Origin: Plasmodium relictum
Taxonomy: Eukaryota; Apicomplexa; Aconoidasida; Haemosporida; Plasmodiidae
Length of the DNA: 64,000 nucleotides
NCBI RefSeq assembly: GCF_900005765.1
Contig: NC_041690.1
Coordinates: forward strand, 1,488,001-1,552,000
Direction: 5' to 3'
A model generated the notes under the pieces. That model had not been told where the DNA came from and did not search any database. It saw only the letters and a program-made list of their open reading frames with translations. Below are positions 12,301 to 24,267 of this stretch, piece after piece (within the stretch, counting starts at the first letter, position 1; the number at the start of each line of letters is the position of its first letter). The position numbers and the translations under genes were made by a program.

Positions 12301-15300
12301 TTATTAAATAATGAAGAGGTTTTTATTATTCTATTACTGTACGTTTTTCCATTTTTAATATTTCCTAAATAGTGTTTATAATCCACTGAATTGTAATTAC
12401 TTTCAAAGAAAAATTTATGATATCTATTAGAATTATTGCTAAGTTCGTCACATGAGTTATTTAATTTATTTTTATTTTCCTCTTTATTGAAAAATTCATT
12501 ATTACCTTTATTTTTACTTTCTCGAATTTTTAACTCAATACTTTTAAGTTCAGAATTATCCCAATTCTTTTTTTTTACTTTTAATTTTTCATTTACGTTT
12601 CTATTTTTTTGCAGTACATCACAATTATTAAAAATGACACTACCACTTTTCTTTTTTTTTGACAACTTAAAATAATTTTTATCTGAGTTCGAGTTCATAG
12701 ACAAAAATTCCGATTTAACACTAGATAAAATTATATTACTTTTTTCATCAAAATCTCCTATTTTATTTCTATGATGATTAATGATACTTAAATTAGAATG
12801 TTCAAAAATATTATAACTACTAATGTAATTATTATTGTATTTCATAATATTATTATCATTAGGTTTATTATCAATAAAATCATTCTTATTACAACCATCC
12901 TTATAATTATCATAAAAAATATCACAGTAATAATCACCACAGTCAGAATAATTGATATTTTTATAATTATTTTTTTGAGCTGAAACTTTTTTATAATCAA
13001 TTTTATTAGAAGAAAAATAAACAGGTTCATCATTATTCACGTAATCATTAAATGATATATTTTCATCGGATGTATCATGAATTATGAGTTCTTTTGAATT
13101 ATATTTCAGGTTTCTTAATAAGTCATTTTCATTATATTCATTTACATAAAAACAATCAATGGAATGATTAAAATTAATTATGTCATTTTTTAAATTACAG
13201 GAACCTAAATTATGGCATTCTTTTTTTTCTTTTATATGCATACTTTTTTCATATTTCCTCTGTCTAATTTTTTTTTTGTAACTTAAATTATCATCTTTAA
13301 AATAATTTAACTTACTTGAATATTCTTTTTTTTTGTTATAAGAAAATACTTTATCAAAATTTATATAATATTTTTTCATATAATTATTATGAAAATTTGA
13401 TGGTAATAAATTAAACTCATCTTTATTTGAATAATAGAGTTTTTTTAACTTTAAAAATTTATTTTCATTATCAATATTTTCTATACTATTGTTTTTTTCA
13501 CTAATTTTCTTTAAGTTTTCTTTTTTGAAATAAGTTATTTCTTTATTAGAACTGCATATATCAATTTTTAATTTTTCAAAAGTCTCATTTTTTAAAAAAT
13601 TGTCTTTTTCATAATTATTTAAATTATTTTCATTTTTTATCTTTTCATGTAACATATCTCTCACATGAAATGCATCAAACTCATTTTTTTCTCTTTCATT
13701 TTGATCAATTTCATCTATTTCGTATTTCTTTGATTTTTTTTTTAAATTTCCATTATCTTCAAATTTTAATGATTCATTTATATCATTTAACTTTATACTT
13801 TCACATTCTTCTATAAAATCATAACTTTTTTTTAAAGATAATATATTTTGTGCATTTTGATTATCCATTGTAGAATTTTTATCATCATTTCTTTCATTGA
13901 TATTTTTTTTATTAAAACTTTCTTGTTTAATTAAATATCTATTTTCTATAGAGTTTTTTTTCCCTCTTATACTATTTTCATCTGATACATTCTGATGATA
14001 TTCCTTATTTAAATTGTTATTTTTTTCTTTTATTACATCTTCAAATTTATCATTTTCAATAACACTAATATAGTTACTATTATGCTTATGATTTTCATTT
14101 TTATAATTATAATAATGTTCTATGTCTTTATAACTCTTATTTTCTCTAGTATAATTTTTGTTATATATATCTCTATTTCTGCTTTTATCATTATTATTGT
14201 CATTACTATTATTAATACCTTTATCATCATCACTTTTATCATTATCTGTATAATTATATTTTATTGAATCAGTGTCATTAATATTTTCAAATATTTCATT
14301 TTTTTTCTTTTTTTTCTTTTTTTCGTCGTTACCACTATTATTATTATTATCTTCATTATGAATAAGACTCATATCATGATGCCCTTCTTTTTCAATAAAA
14401 ATTTGATTTTCTTCGCTATTTAATTTTCCATTGCATAAAAAATTATTATTTTTTATTAAAAAATCATTTTTACTTTTATATGAATCTCGATCATTTGATA
14501 TATTTTTAATTTCATCTTTCCATTTTATTGTACTAGTGATTTCTTGTATATTTTTTATTGAATCCTTTTTTCTTATAGAATATAAAATATCATTACTAAA
14601 TTTATCAATGCTTGAATTATTATTATTACTAGTTTTAACTTTGCTATTATTATTCAACTGAATTTTTTTGCATTGTTCACCTGACAAGGTTTGATTCTTA
14701 TATATATGATTTGTCTTATCTAACGTATCATTGGCATTGGTTTCCTGTTTTTGTATTTTATGTTTATGCTCACCTTTTTTTATTTTTACTTTTTCATCTT
14801 GAATATTTTCTTTATTATTATTGTTATTTTCATTAAAAAATTCAAGATTTAATATATCTTGTTTTTTTACATTATCTTTGACTTGGTCCTTTTTTATTTT
14901 AGAAATGTTTATTTTATTACCAATAATTTCTTTAACATTAATTACTTTTGTTGAATATTTTGAACTATTTTGAGAAATTTTATTACAACTTTCATGGCTT
15001 ATATCCTTTTTGATAATATATGTATCTTTTTTTTTTAAATTACTGGAATATATTTTTACTGGTATACCATTATTACCAATAGATGGGTTTAATTTAGAAT
15101 TTTTACAAAAATTAGATTTAGCTGAGTTGCTAGAATTAGAATTATCATTAAGGTATTCCTTTTCATTTATATTGTTATTTTTATCAGTACATTTTATTTC
15201 TTTATTTATTTTCCTATTAACATTTTCTATGTCTATTGAAATAATTCTGTTTAAATGATTTTGTTCATTTCTATCGTCAACTTTTATACTATTTCTTTTA

Positions 15301-15712
15301 TTTATTTTGTCATTTCTCTTTCTATTTTTTTCATTCATGCATATATTTGAGTTTATTAAAGTGTTCTTATGATATCCATTATTAAAAAAATTAATTTTAA
15401 TTTGTTTTTCATAATTTTTTAAAAGTGAATTCTCATTTCTAATTGGTAAACATATCTTATAATTAAAATTATTAGAATTCATATACTCAGAAAATCCTCT
15501 TCTATAAGTGTCATCTTTGAGATATCTTGAACCATTATTATCAGATGAAGTTACTTGTTTGTCTGGTAATATACCAGATATTATATTATTAGAAAGATTA
15601 TTTCCATTATATAAATATTCAATGTACATATTATTTTTATCATAATAATAATATTTATAGTGAATTTTATTATAATCTGTTTTAATATTAGAAGAAATAC
15701 AATTTTTTGCAA

Positions 15713-15799
<87 letters not shown>

Positions 15800-18539
15800 T
15801 ATTATTATTGTTATCTTTATTATTATTTGTATTATTATTACTATTTAAGGAAATAATATATTCCGTAGATATACTATTATTGGTAGTATTGTTATTATTA
15901 TTATAATTTGTATTGGGCAAATACTTTATTTTATATGCCTCATTATCTTTACATGTATTAATTAGATGATAGTTATCATAATTTTTTAAAATTATATCTT
16001 TAAAATCGTTAGGTAAATTGGCATCGTAATTTCTTAAGAAATAAACGTTTTCATGAGAATTATTATTTATTAAAATTTTATCATTATTTTTAATCAAGTT
16101 ATTACTTTTGTCGATATAAAAGTTATTTTTATTTAAGTACATATCATAAGCATAATTTTCATCACTTGGTAATTTAGAACTGTTGTTATATTGTTCAAAA
16201 AATTTATATTTATTATCTATTACTAATTTTTCTAAATATTTACTTTCTTCGTAAACATTATTTTTCTCTACAATAATTTTAGGTTCTACTTTACTATTTA
16301 AAGAATTGTTGTCAAAAATTCTTTTTTGCGTTTTATTATCTATTTCAATAATATTATTTTTATAAGTAAATATAATATCTTTATAGTTTTTATCTTCTTT
16401 TTTTACTTTATCGACATTGTAATATTTTAATTGATTATTTAATAATCCCTTTTTATCATAAATATATAAATCATTATTATTTTTACTTAAAATAGATGGA
16501 TATTCATAAAGATAGCCTTCCTTATCATCATTATCGTTATTATTATTGTTATTATTCTTATTACGAATATTCTGATTATTATTACTGTAATAATTATTAT
16601 TATTATTATTAATTTTATTATTATTAACGTTAGTATTATTATTAATATTATTATTGTTATTAATTAAAGCTAATTTTTTATAAACATTATAATCTATTAA
16701 ATTCTTATGAGTATATATGGGATAAGCTACAGTTGATGAAATAGGAAAGTTTATTTTTTTATTTAAATAAGATATTTCTAGTTTATTCTTAGCAGTATCA
16801 GTAAGCCATTCATGATTAACAACTTCATCAAGTGATAAACGATTCACAGGATTAATATTAAGCATTCCTGATAGTAAATTCTTAGCATTCATGGAAAATT
16901 TATTAACTCTATTTTTGGGAAAAATTATTTTATTTTTTATAATTTCATTATATGCTTCTTTAACTTCTTTATCTTCGTTATCAAAAGGAAGTACACCAAA
17001 AAACATAGCATATAAAATTATACCTAAACTCCAAATATCTGCTTTTTTTCCATCATATCCATTGATATTATTACATCCTAATACTTCGGGTGCTGCATAA
17101 CTTAAGGTACCCACAATATCATAATGTAATTTATTTTTTTCATTAAAACAACAAGCACCAAAATCTCCAATTTTTAATTCATATTCTGAACAAGATGGTA
17201 ACTTTCCTATTCTAATTAAAGTTTTTTCTTTTTGAGTTAATTGTTTTTTACATAAAAATATATTTTCAGGCTTTAAATCTCTATGAGCTATATTATTTTG
17301 ATGTATATATTTTAACCCTTCAACAATTTTTCGAAAAAAGTATTGTGCACTAGATTCATCTAAATGCAATTTCTTCATATAAAATGTTTAATTAGTATAT
17401 ATAAAAAAAAAAAAAAAAATTATTAAAATAAAGTAAATAAATTAAATATTTCATTATAAATATATATAATTTCATAAACCTATATATATATTTTATTTTA
17501 TTATCATTTTTTTTTTTCCTTTCTACATTACATTTCTAACGTATGATATCAAATCTCCACCATCGCAATATTCCATTATTTGAATAATTTTATCTTTTGT
17601 TTCTAAAATATTTATTGTTTTAACAACACAAGGATGATTCATTTTACATGATATTTTGATTTCTTCTTTTAATTTCTGAAATAAACCTAAATCTCCTTGT
17701 GTTGTAGATTTATCAATAGCTTTTGCAGCAACGAACATACCTATGTTTTATTTTACATTTTTATATATTATTAAATAACAAGTATATTTATATAATCAAT
17801 ATTGTATATATATATATATATATTTATGTTTGTATATATTTATTATATAATTTTTGAACCTGTCGTTTTATCCAATGCCAAGTGAACTTGACCTACAGAT
17901 CCCGTATTTATTTTTTCTAAAATTATATAATTTTTAATATGATAATATTGTAGAGTATCACATAACTTTTTTTTTGAATATCTCAATTGAACCTTTTTGC
18001 CGTGAGAAACCAATACATTAAATAATTGCTGCCCTTTATTTATTCCTCTAGACATAACATCATCAATGTGTGCTCCCCATTGTAGTGATTCAGGTTTTTT
18101 TCCTTAAATTTATAATTAAAATTTTATTTTTACTTCATTTTGAAAAAATAATTTTTTTTTTTTTTTTTCTCTCGTTTAAAAATATTATTATTTTATTTTT
18201 TTTAAATTACCAGAAATGAAATCTAAAATACTCCTTATATGTGGGCTAGATGATTGATAAAGTTTTAAAAACTAAAAGGAACAATTAAAAAACACAATAT
18301 ACAAAAAAAAAAAAATAATAAAATAAAATAAAATGAAAAATTACAATAAAGTAAAAATGTATTTAATAATATGAAATTATAAAAATATAAAAAGAGTCAA
18401 AATGATTTTTTTATCTAACCTGCCATATAATAAATATATTTTCTGTTAATTGCAAATCTAAATTTGTTACTGATTCAACATGGGGAATAAGACGAAGTTC
18501 TTTATCCCATTCAGATCTCCAGCTTGGAGTATTTAGCAT
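9333..18539 (-). CDS. Giant serine/threonine protein kinase (CAMK/SNF1-like catalytic domain, about 2,490-residue Asn-rich tail)
   Basis: Model complement(join(9333..17372, 17532..17740, 17860..18102, 18211..18271, 18420..18539)), 2,890 residues; all four joins keep frame. The kinase domain is about residues 118-401, spread over exons 3-5. The glycine loop is INTGSVGQV (125-133), with Asn in place of the first Gly. The catalytic Lys is Lys148 in VAAK. HRDLKPEN lies at 241-248, DFG at 281-283 and APE at 305-307, so it should be active. A short N-terminal part (MLNTPSWRSEWDKE...) precedes it. Everything after 401 is low complexity, rich in Asn, Lys, Ser and Asp, with one long Asn run. There is no EF hand, so it is not a CDPK. 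The order next to SSRP1 and uL1 matches a putative kinase I recall on P. falciparum chromosome 14. Substrate unknown. Confidence 0.88.
15712..15800 (-). repeat. (AAT)n repeat coding a long Asn run
   Basis: On the plus strand this is an almost pure ATT trinucleotide run. On the kinase coding strand it is AAT, giving about 30 consecutive Asn residues. Codon use is nearly uniform, which suggests recent slippage expansion. Confidence 0.9.
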
Positions 18540-19678
18540 TATATAAAAAAATTAAACAAAAAAGAAAAAAAAAAAAGGAAAAAAAAAAAGAATAAACAAA
18601 AAAATAAAAGGAAACAAATAATGACATAGACAACAACAAAAATAAAAAAAAAATGAAAGAAAAAAACAAATACGAACAAACATTAACAATAATAAATGTG
18701 CAAGTGTAAACATAAATCAACTAAGACAAAAATCTAAAAAAAAAAAAAGCATAAAGACATACATATAGAAAATAAAATATTAAATTAAATATTTTACATA
18801 TCTCTAGTTTTTAATTAAATATTCTTTATAAAAGACAAAAAAAAAAAAAATAGTATATTGAGGAAATTTATAGGTAACACCCAATACAGAAAAAAAAAAA
18901 AAAATAAAATAATAAAGTTACACAAAAAATAGGAAAATTCCAAATGTTTACATTAAAATAAACAAATGTATTTAATAACATCTGATCGTAAGAATACTTG
19001 TTAAATGAAATTAATCAAAATTTCGCATTTTAATTGTTTGTATGAAAAACAAAGGAAAGTTAAATATTTGACATTATTTTGTTCAATTAGAAAAAAAAAA
19101 GTAAAAAAAAATATATCTCTTTTTAAAGAGTCGAAATTTTTCTTTTTATTATTTTACTATTTTTTTTTTAAATTAGGTTGTATTTCTTATAAGTAAATGT
19201 AATAAATAAAAAAAAATGATAATGAGAAATACTTTAATTATAAAATTATATTTTTTTTAAATATACAGTTCAAAAAAAAAAAAAAAAAAAGAAAAAAAAT
19301 GTGTATAAAAAAGAATTCTTTAAAAAAAAAAAAAAAATGAATAATATAAATATTGTAATTATAAATAACTTAGTAAGAGAAAATTAAATAATAAAAAGAA
19401 TTAAATATCAGAAATAAAGTATTTAAAAACATTTTGTAATAAAAAAATAATTTATGAAAAGGTGTATTTTTTTTTTTTTTCTTTTGCAACACTGAACAAC
19501 ACATTTGTGTTCACATTTATTTAATAAATAAAAATAATAAATTCATAATTTTTAATTTCCTAAATATATATATATACATAAGAATAAGGTATCAATACAA
19601 ATAATTAAGATGAAAAATAATTCTTGATAAAATAATAATTCTCTTGAAAAAAAAAAAAAAAATGAAATTAAGCCTTTT

Positions 19679-19778
19679 TAATGTTCTGTTTATGTTAAAT
19701 GAAGTAGGAAAAAAACTCTAGTATAACAGAATAAAATATATATATTGAAAAAAAAATCGTTATATAAACAGAACATTA
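19679..19778. other. Stem-loop candidate (15-bp perfect inverted repeat, about 70-nt loop)
   Basis: TAATGTTCTGTTTAT at 19679-19693 is exactly complementary to ATAAACAGAACATTA at 19764-19778. A G-U and a U-A pair can extend the stem inward. A second, shorter pair (ATCTTGC / GCAAGAT) lies about 85 bp downstream at 19863-19905. The arms contain G and C at conserved spacing, unlike the surrounding A/T runs. It could be a structured RNA in the kinase leader, a separate non-coding RNA, or chance; no family is recognised. Confidence 0.3.
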
Positions 19779-20188
19779 TCATTTTTACTTAAAAATTATT
19801 GTATATTTTTTTATTTTCTATCTTTTAAAAAAAAAAATATAAAAGTAAGTATAAAAAATAACATCTTGCTATAAAACATCTAATATAATGAATTCTGCAA
19901 GATATTCAAAAAATTAGATTCCGTTTATAAATTTTGACTGCTACAAAATTATTCTTAATGAAATATCCTTTAGAAAATTTCTTTCAAAGTTTTTAAATTA
20001 AAAAAAAATTAAAAGGAGGAATTTCAATTTATTATTACTGTTTTAAAATACGTAAAATAATTGACCTAATTTTCTCTTAAAATCAAATTTTTTTTTTTTC
20101 TAAATAATACATAATTAGATGATGCACTTCTTTGCAGATCTAGAAATGAATTTTTTAATATAAAGAAAAAAAAAAAAATGGTATAATT

Positions 20189-20672
20189 TTAATTATGCAT
20201 ACAATATATATGTGGATATATAGACATACAATTAATAAAAAATTTAAATAAAATGAATACTTCACAGGATAATAAAAAGACTATCTCTTTGATATTAAAT
20301 TTTAAATAGTGCAATATATTATTTGAAAAGGAAATATATATATTAAAGAATAAAGAAAAATATAAAAAAAAAAAAAGCATAATAAAAAAGAACAAAGAAA
20401 TGATAATAAATAAAAATAAAAATAAGAAATGAAAAAAGAAAAAAAAGAATATTAGTAAAAATCCTAAGTAAAAAAAAATCTTTAATTTCAATTAAAGATC
20501 ATTATTTATTTTTAAAATGAAAAATATTATTGCACAAGCATTTAATAAAAGAGATGTATATACCTAATATGAATAGGAACAATTGTTTATGAAAAAAAAT
20601 TTCTAAGAGTTTCAATGAATTCATAAGTGAATACTCTATACAAAAATGTAGAACAAGGGAATTGCTATCCAC
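20189..20672 (-). other. Possible small two-exon gene or leader exon
   Basis: The block 20564-20672 on the minus strand is bounded by TTTTTAG upstream and GGTATATAC downstream, and is open for 36 codons (VDSNSLVLHFCIEYSLMNSL...). It has clearly higher G+C than its flanks. A canonical intron (GTATAT to TTTACTTAG) would join it in frame to 20189-20463, which ends with LSCEVFILFKFFINCMS and a stop. The middle of that second exon is Phe/Leu-rich and may be only T-rich DNA. A possible start exon (MYLNFY, before GTTTAA) lies near 21040. No family is recognised; it could instead be a spliced 5' UTR of the kinase. Confidence 0.25.
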
Positions 20673-21339
20673 CTAAAAATATATACTTTTTTAAGAAAAA
20701 TATATATTTATTATATTATTTCTTTCCTAATACTTATTTTAGACAAAAATAAGTATCAAAAAAAAAAAAAAAAAGTAATAAAGGAAAAAGAAAAATAAAA
20801 TAAAAGGAAAAATAGGGCAAAAGGGAAAAAGTAATGAGATAAATTTATTATATGTACGGTATGCCAAAAAAAAAAAAAAAAATACAACAATTGTAGTTAA
20901 ATTTAACTTGAATATTTTTATAATTAATTATTTCTTTATAAAAATAATTAATAGTATAAGATAAATTTTAAAATAATAATTTTCATATAGAATGTTTTTA
21001 TCTCAATTTCTAATGAATAATGATGTTAAACATAAAAATTAAGATACATATGCTTTGTGTTTAAAATTTTAATTTTTCCTTTGAAATATTTAATTAAAAT
21101 AAAGTAATAGGAACTCTTAAAAAAAAAACCTTTAAGATAAATATATATATATATATATGTATTATATTGCTTTATTTTTTTTTTCATTATTACTTCAACA
21201 AATTTTTGTATGAAACCAAATATAAGGAATGATTTAATTTTATTAAAACACGTTTGAAGATTTTTATATAATGCACATATAATCTGAAATCATTTATCAT
21301 ATTTTTTTTTTTCCTTTTATTTAATCCCTTTACCTCTTT

Positions 21340-21395
21340 TCCTTTTTTTCCTTTTTCCTTTTTCCTTTTTCCTTTTTCCTTTTTCCTTTTTTTTT
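21340..21395. repeat. (CCTTTTT)n tandem repeat
   Basis: Seven-base CCTTTTT units repeated about six times, running into a poly(T) tract. They give a spurious Lys/Gly-rich frame on the minus strand. Confidence 0.8.
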
Positions 21396-21738
21396 TTTTT
21401 TTTTTCTCATGGTTGATTTTATATAAATCTCCCAATATTTTGTTAATAACATAAATTTGAAGTTTTTTAATTTCCTTTTTTCTTTTTTTTCTTTCCTTTT
21501 TTTCATTCTATTTTAAAATAGAAAAATAAAAGAAAAGAAAGGACAAATTTTTTTCAAAATATTGGTATTTGAAAAAAAAAAAAAAAAAAAAAATTAGAAG
21601 ATAAAAAATAGAATGATCATAATTATTTGAATTTTTAAAAATTATATTAAATAAAATACATATAATAAATATAAAAGCCTACTACTACTAATTACAAGAA
21701 ATCATAATAATATTATTAATTCTTTCTCATATAAATTA

Positions 21739-22731
21739 TTAACCGTATATTCGTTGTGGTTTTCCCATAGTACTTTTAATGTGTAGTGTTTTAATGTTTT
21801 GCCAGTTCTTTTTTAAAAGTGATACTAAAAAGTTTATAGCATGTACGATATTTGATCTTAATTCATCTTCTTTTAAATTAGCATGACCAACAGGTACACC
21901 CATACATAAAACTTTTTTTAGTTGAAATTTTATTGATGATTTTAATTCATTAATTTTGTCATTGATTTTATCATTATGAGTAATTAAAGAAGGAAACTTT
22001 CCTGCTTTATTTAAACCGGGACCTAACAACTTAGGAATCTGTGGTAATATAACTTGACTAGCTAAAAATGCATCATATTTTTTAGCTAATTTTTTAACTA
22101 ATGTTTTATCTTTGTTTAATTTTTTCATAGCCTCGATATCCATATAATCTAATTCTAATTTTTGTGCTTCTTCAACATGAACAGCATCTCCTAATATGCA
22201 AACTTTTAACTTTTTCCTTACTTCGTTTGATAATTTTACTGTACCTGAAAAACGTTTATCTCTTTGAGTATCATAATCTTTTAATCCTATTTGTAATTCA
22301 ATAGTTTCAACAAATTTTCTTTTTTTTTGTCTTGTTCCTTCAAATACATCTGCGATGGCTTTTTTAAGTAAATCTTGATTTAATTTGCTAAAAAAAGGGA
22401 TAAAAAAATAAAAATAAAAATTAATAATTTTCATAAAATATAATAATTTATATATATAATAACTTTTAAAATATATGAAAAAATGCAATATATAAAAATA
22501 TATTCATAAGAAAGAATGTAATTAATATTTTAAAAAATTCTTTTTTTCATCTTATAAAAGTAATATTTTATTTATTAAAATTTTTTTCTATAATTTTTTA
22601 TTTCCCTATACAAAATATAAATGATCTAAGTAATCATGCTTTTATAAATAAAGAATAGTAACATATATACATTTATGTAAGTATATAGATATAGCTATTA
22701 GTATAATCATAAAAATATATTAATTAAAACA

Positions 22732-22773
<42 letters not shown>

Positions 22774-22792
22774 ATTTTATATATTACCTCAT
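21739..22792 (-). CDS. RPL10A: 60S ribosomal protein uL1 (L10a/L1)
   Basis: Model complement(join(21739..22387, 22788..22792)), 217 residues, the same length as human L10a. uL1 forms the L1 stalk of the large subunit and helps move deacylated tRNA out of the E site. The family core is plain: [61 protein letters not shown] and, at the end, [17 protein letters not shown] with [11 protein letters not shown]. The N-terminal MSK needs a 5-nt first coding exon: ATGAG at 22792-22788, donor GTAATA, then acceptor TTTTTTTAG before CAAATTAAAT, giving M-S-K-L-N. Starting at the in-frame Met upstream of exon 2 would instead add a spurious Phe/Tyr-rich leader. The intron carries a (TA)n run. Confidence 0.95.
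22735..22771. repeat. (TA)n microsatellite in the uL1 intron
   Basis: Pure TA dinucleotide run of about 36 bp, just downstream of the 5-nt first coding exon. Confidence 0.9.
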
Positions 22793-23659
22793 TGTAAATG
22801 AAATGTCAAATATATAAAAAAGGTAAAGTTAAACTTAACAAAAAAATATAAAAGGATTTTTAATACGATGAAAATACTTTCAACACTTCAAATTATTTTA
22901 TTAAAATAATTGTTCAAAAAAAAAAATGTATTTATATCTATTTTTTTAAAAGATTAATATAATTTAAATATGTTATAATTTAAAAATAAGAAGAAAAATG
23001 AATTTTTCTTATTGTTCCTTTTTTTTTTTTTTTTTTTTTTAATAATATATAATATGTAATAAAAAATTAATATAAAATAATAGCAAAAATAATAAAAAAG
23101 TTTCAATAAATTAAATTTGTAATACATACATAAAAATATAATAAACAAATATAAAAAAAAAATAACTATAAAATAAAAATCAGAGAGTAAAGAGCACTTA
23201 TTTATATCCTTAGTTTAATTCTTATTATATGAAAAAAAAAAAAAAAAAAATATTAATTATAATGTTTAAATAATATTTTACATATGATTTATTAAAGAAA
23301 TAATATTAAATATATACTATTAAAATTTAAATATACATATATATATTAGCATAAGTAAGATGGTAAAGATCTACAATTACACGAATATTTTTATAGAAAA
23401 AAAAAAAAAATACAATTGTAGTATATTTAAATAATTTTTGTAGCTTTTTTAATAAGTATTATTTTTTTTTTTTGTTTATTTGGAATAAAAAAAATTGTTA
23501 AAGTAAAAAGAAACATAAAATACTATTTTAGTGATATTAAATCAAAAAAAAAAAAAAAAAATTTGGAGTATAATAGTATATCTCACATTTTATTTTTTTA
23601 CTGTTTTTTTTTTTTTTTAATGAAGAGAAGTTATGTAACTGTACTCGTGTAAAAAGTTT

Positions 23660-23983
23660 ATGAAAAACAATCTTAAATTATTATTTGAACTATTATATAA
23701 TATATTAAAACAACAGCAATGTTATATCATTGATATTTTAAAAAACTGCATTTTACTTAAGCTTTGCACATACATTAAAAGTTGTTATTTATTAGTTTCC
23801 TTTTGTTTTTTTCTTATATCAAATTTTTTAATTTTTTATTTTGTAAAAAATAGAACAAAGGAAATATGCTTATATTTAAAGGCAATGTTTTACATTAATT
23901 TTTATATTCTAAAATATTGTAATTGGCTCATTTTTAATATTCATAAAAATTGTGAAAATGGAATTTTATGTAGACTTTATTAA
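23660..23983 (+). other. Unsupported 107-codon ORF in a complexity island
   Basis: Starts MKNNLKLLFELLYNIL and ends NCENGILCRLY. It is Cys- and Phe-rich and hydrophobic in the middle (two possible membrane spans). Codon and base composition are more mixed than in the flanking intergenic DNA, but there is no recognised domain. It could be a real small membrane protein, part of a non-coding transcript, or chance. Confidence 0.2.
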
Positions 23984-24207
23984 AAATTTTCATTTTTTTT
24001 TATTATATTGATTTTTTATATGTAAACTTTTTTTTATATTTGTTAATTGCATTTTTTCCAAAATATGTTCATTCTTATTATAGATTATTGTATTTTTTTT
24101 TTTACTTGAAAAAAAAAATTAATGTTTCTTATATATATTAAACATTTAAAATTAAAAATAGCATTTTATTTAAATTATAATTCCATAATTTTATAATACT
24201 ATTGAAA

Positions 24208-24208
<1 letters not shown>

Positions 24209-24263
<55 letters not shown>
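24209..24263. repeat. (TA)n microsatellite
   Basis: Pure TA dinucleotide run of about 54 bp in the uL1/acidic-protein intergenic region. Confidence 0.9.

Positions 24264-24267
<4 letters not shown>

Larger units (their letters stand above)
18540..21738. other. Long intergenic region with complexity islands
   Basis: About 3.2 kb between the kinase start and the uL1 3' end, mostly poly(A)-rich. Two stretches stand out and are listed separately: a perfect 15-bp inverted repeat (19679-19778) and an exon-like minus-strand block (20189-20672). A polypyrimidine (CCTTTTT)n repeat lies at about 21340-21395. The kinase promoter and leader must also be here. Confidence 0.55.

Noticed and set aside
11155-17100. 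Many 60-80 codon plus-strand frames inside the kinase tail
   Set aside because: They are antisense shadows of Asn/Lys codons, giving Ile/Phe/Leu strings.
21340-21395. Telomere-like repeat
   Set aside because: The unit CCTTTTT is not the Plasmodium telomere unit (TTTAGGG/TTCAGGG).
21190-21435. Lys/Gly-rich 81-codon minus-strand frame
   Set aside because: Produced by the (CCTTTTT)n repeat; the rest resembles spacer.
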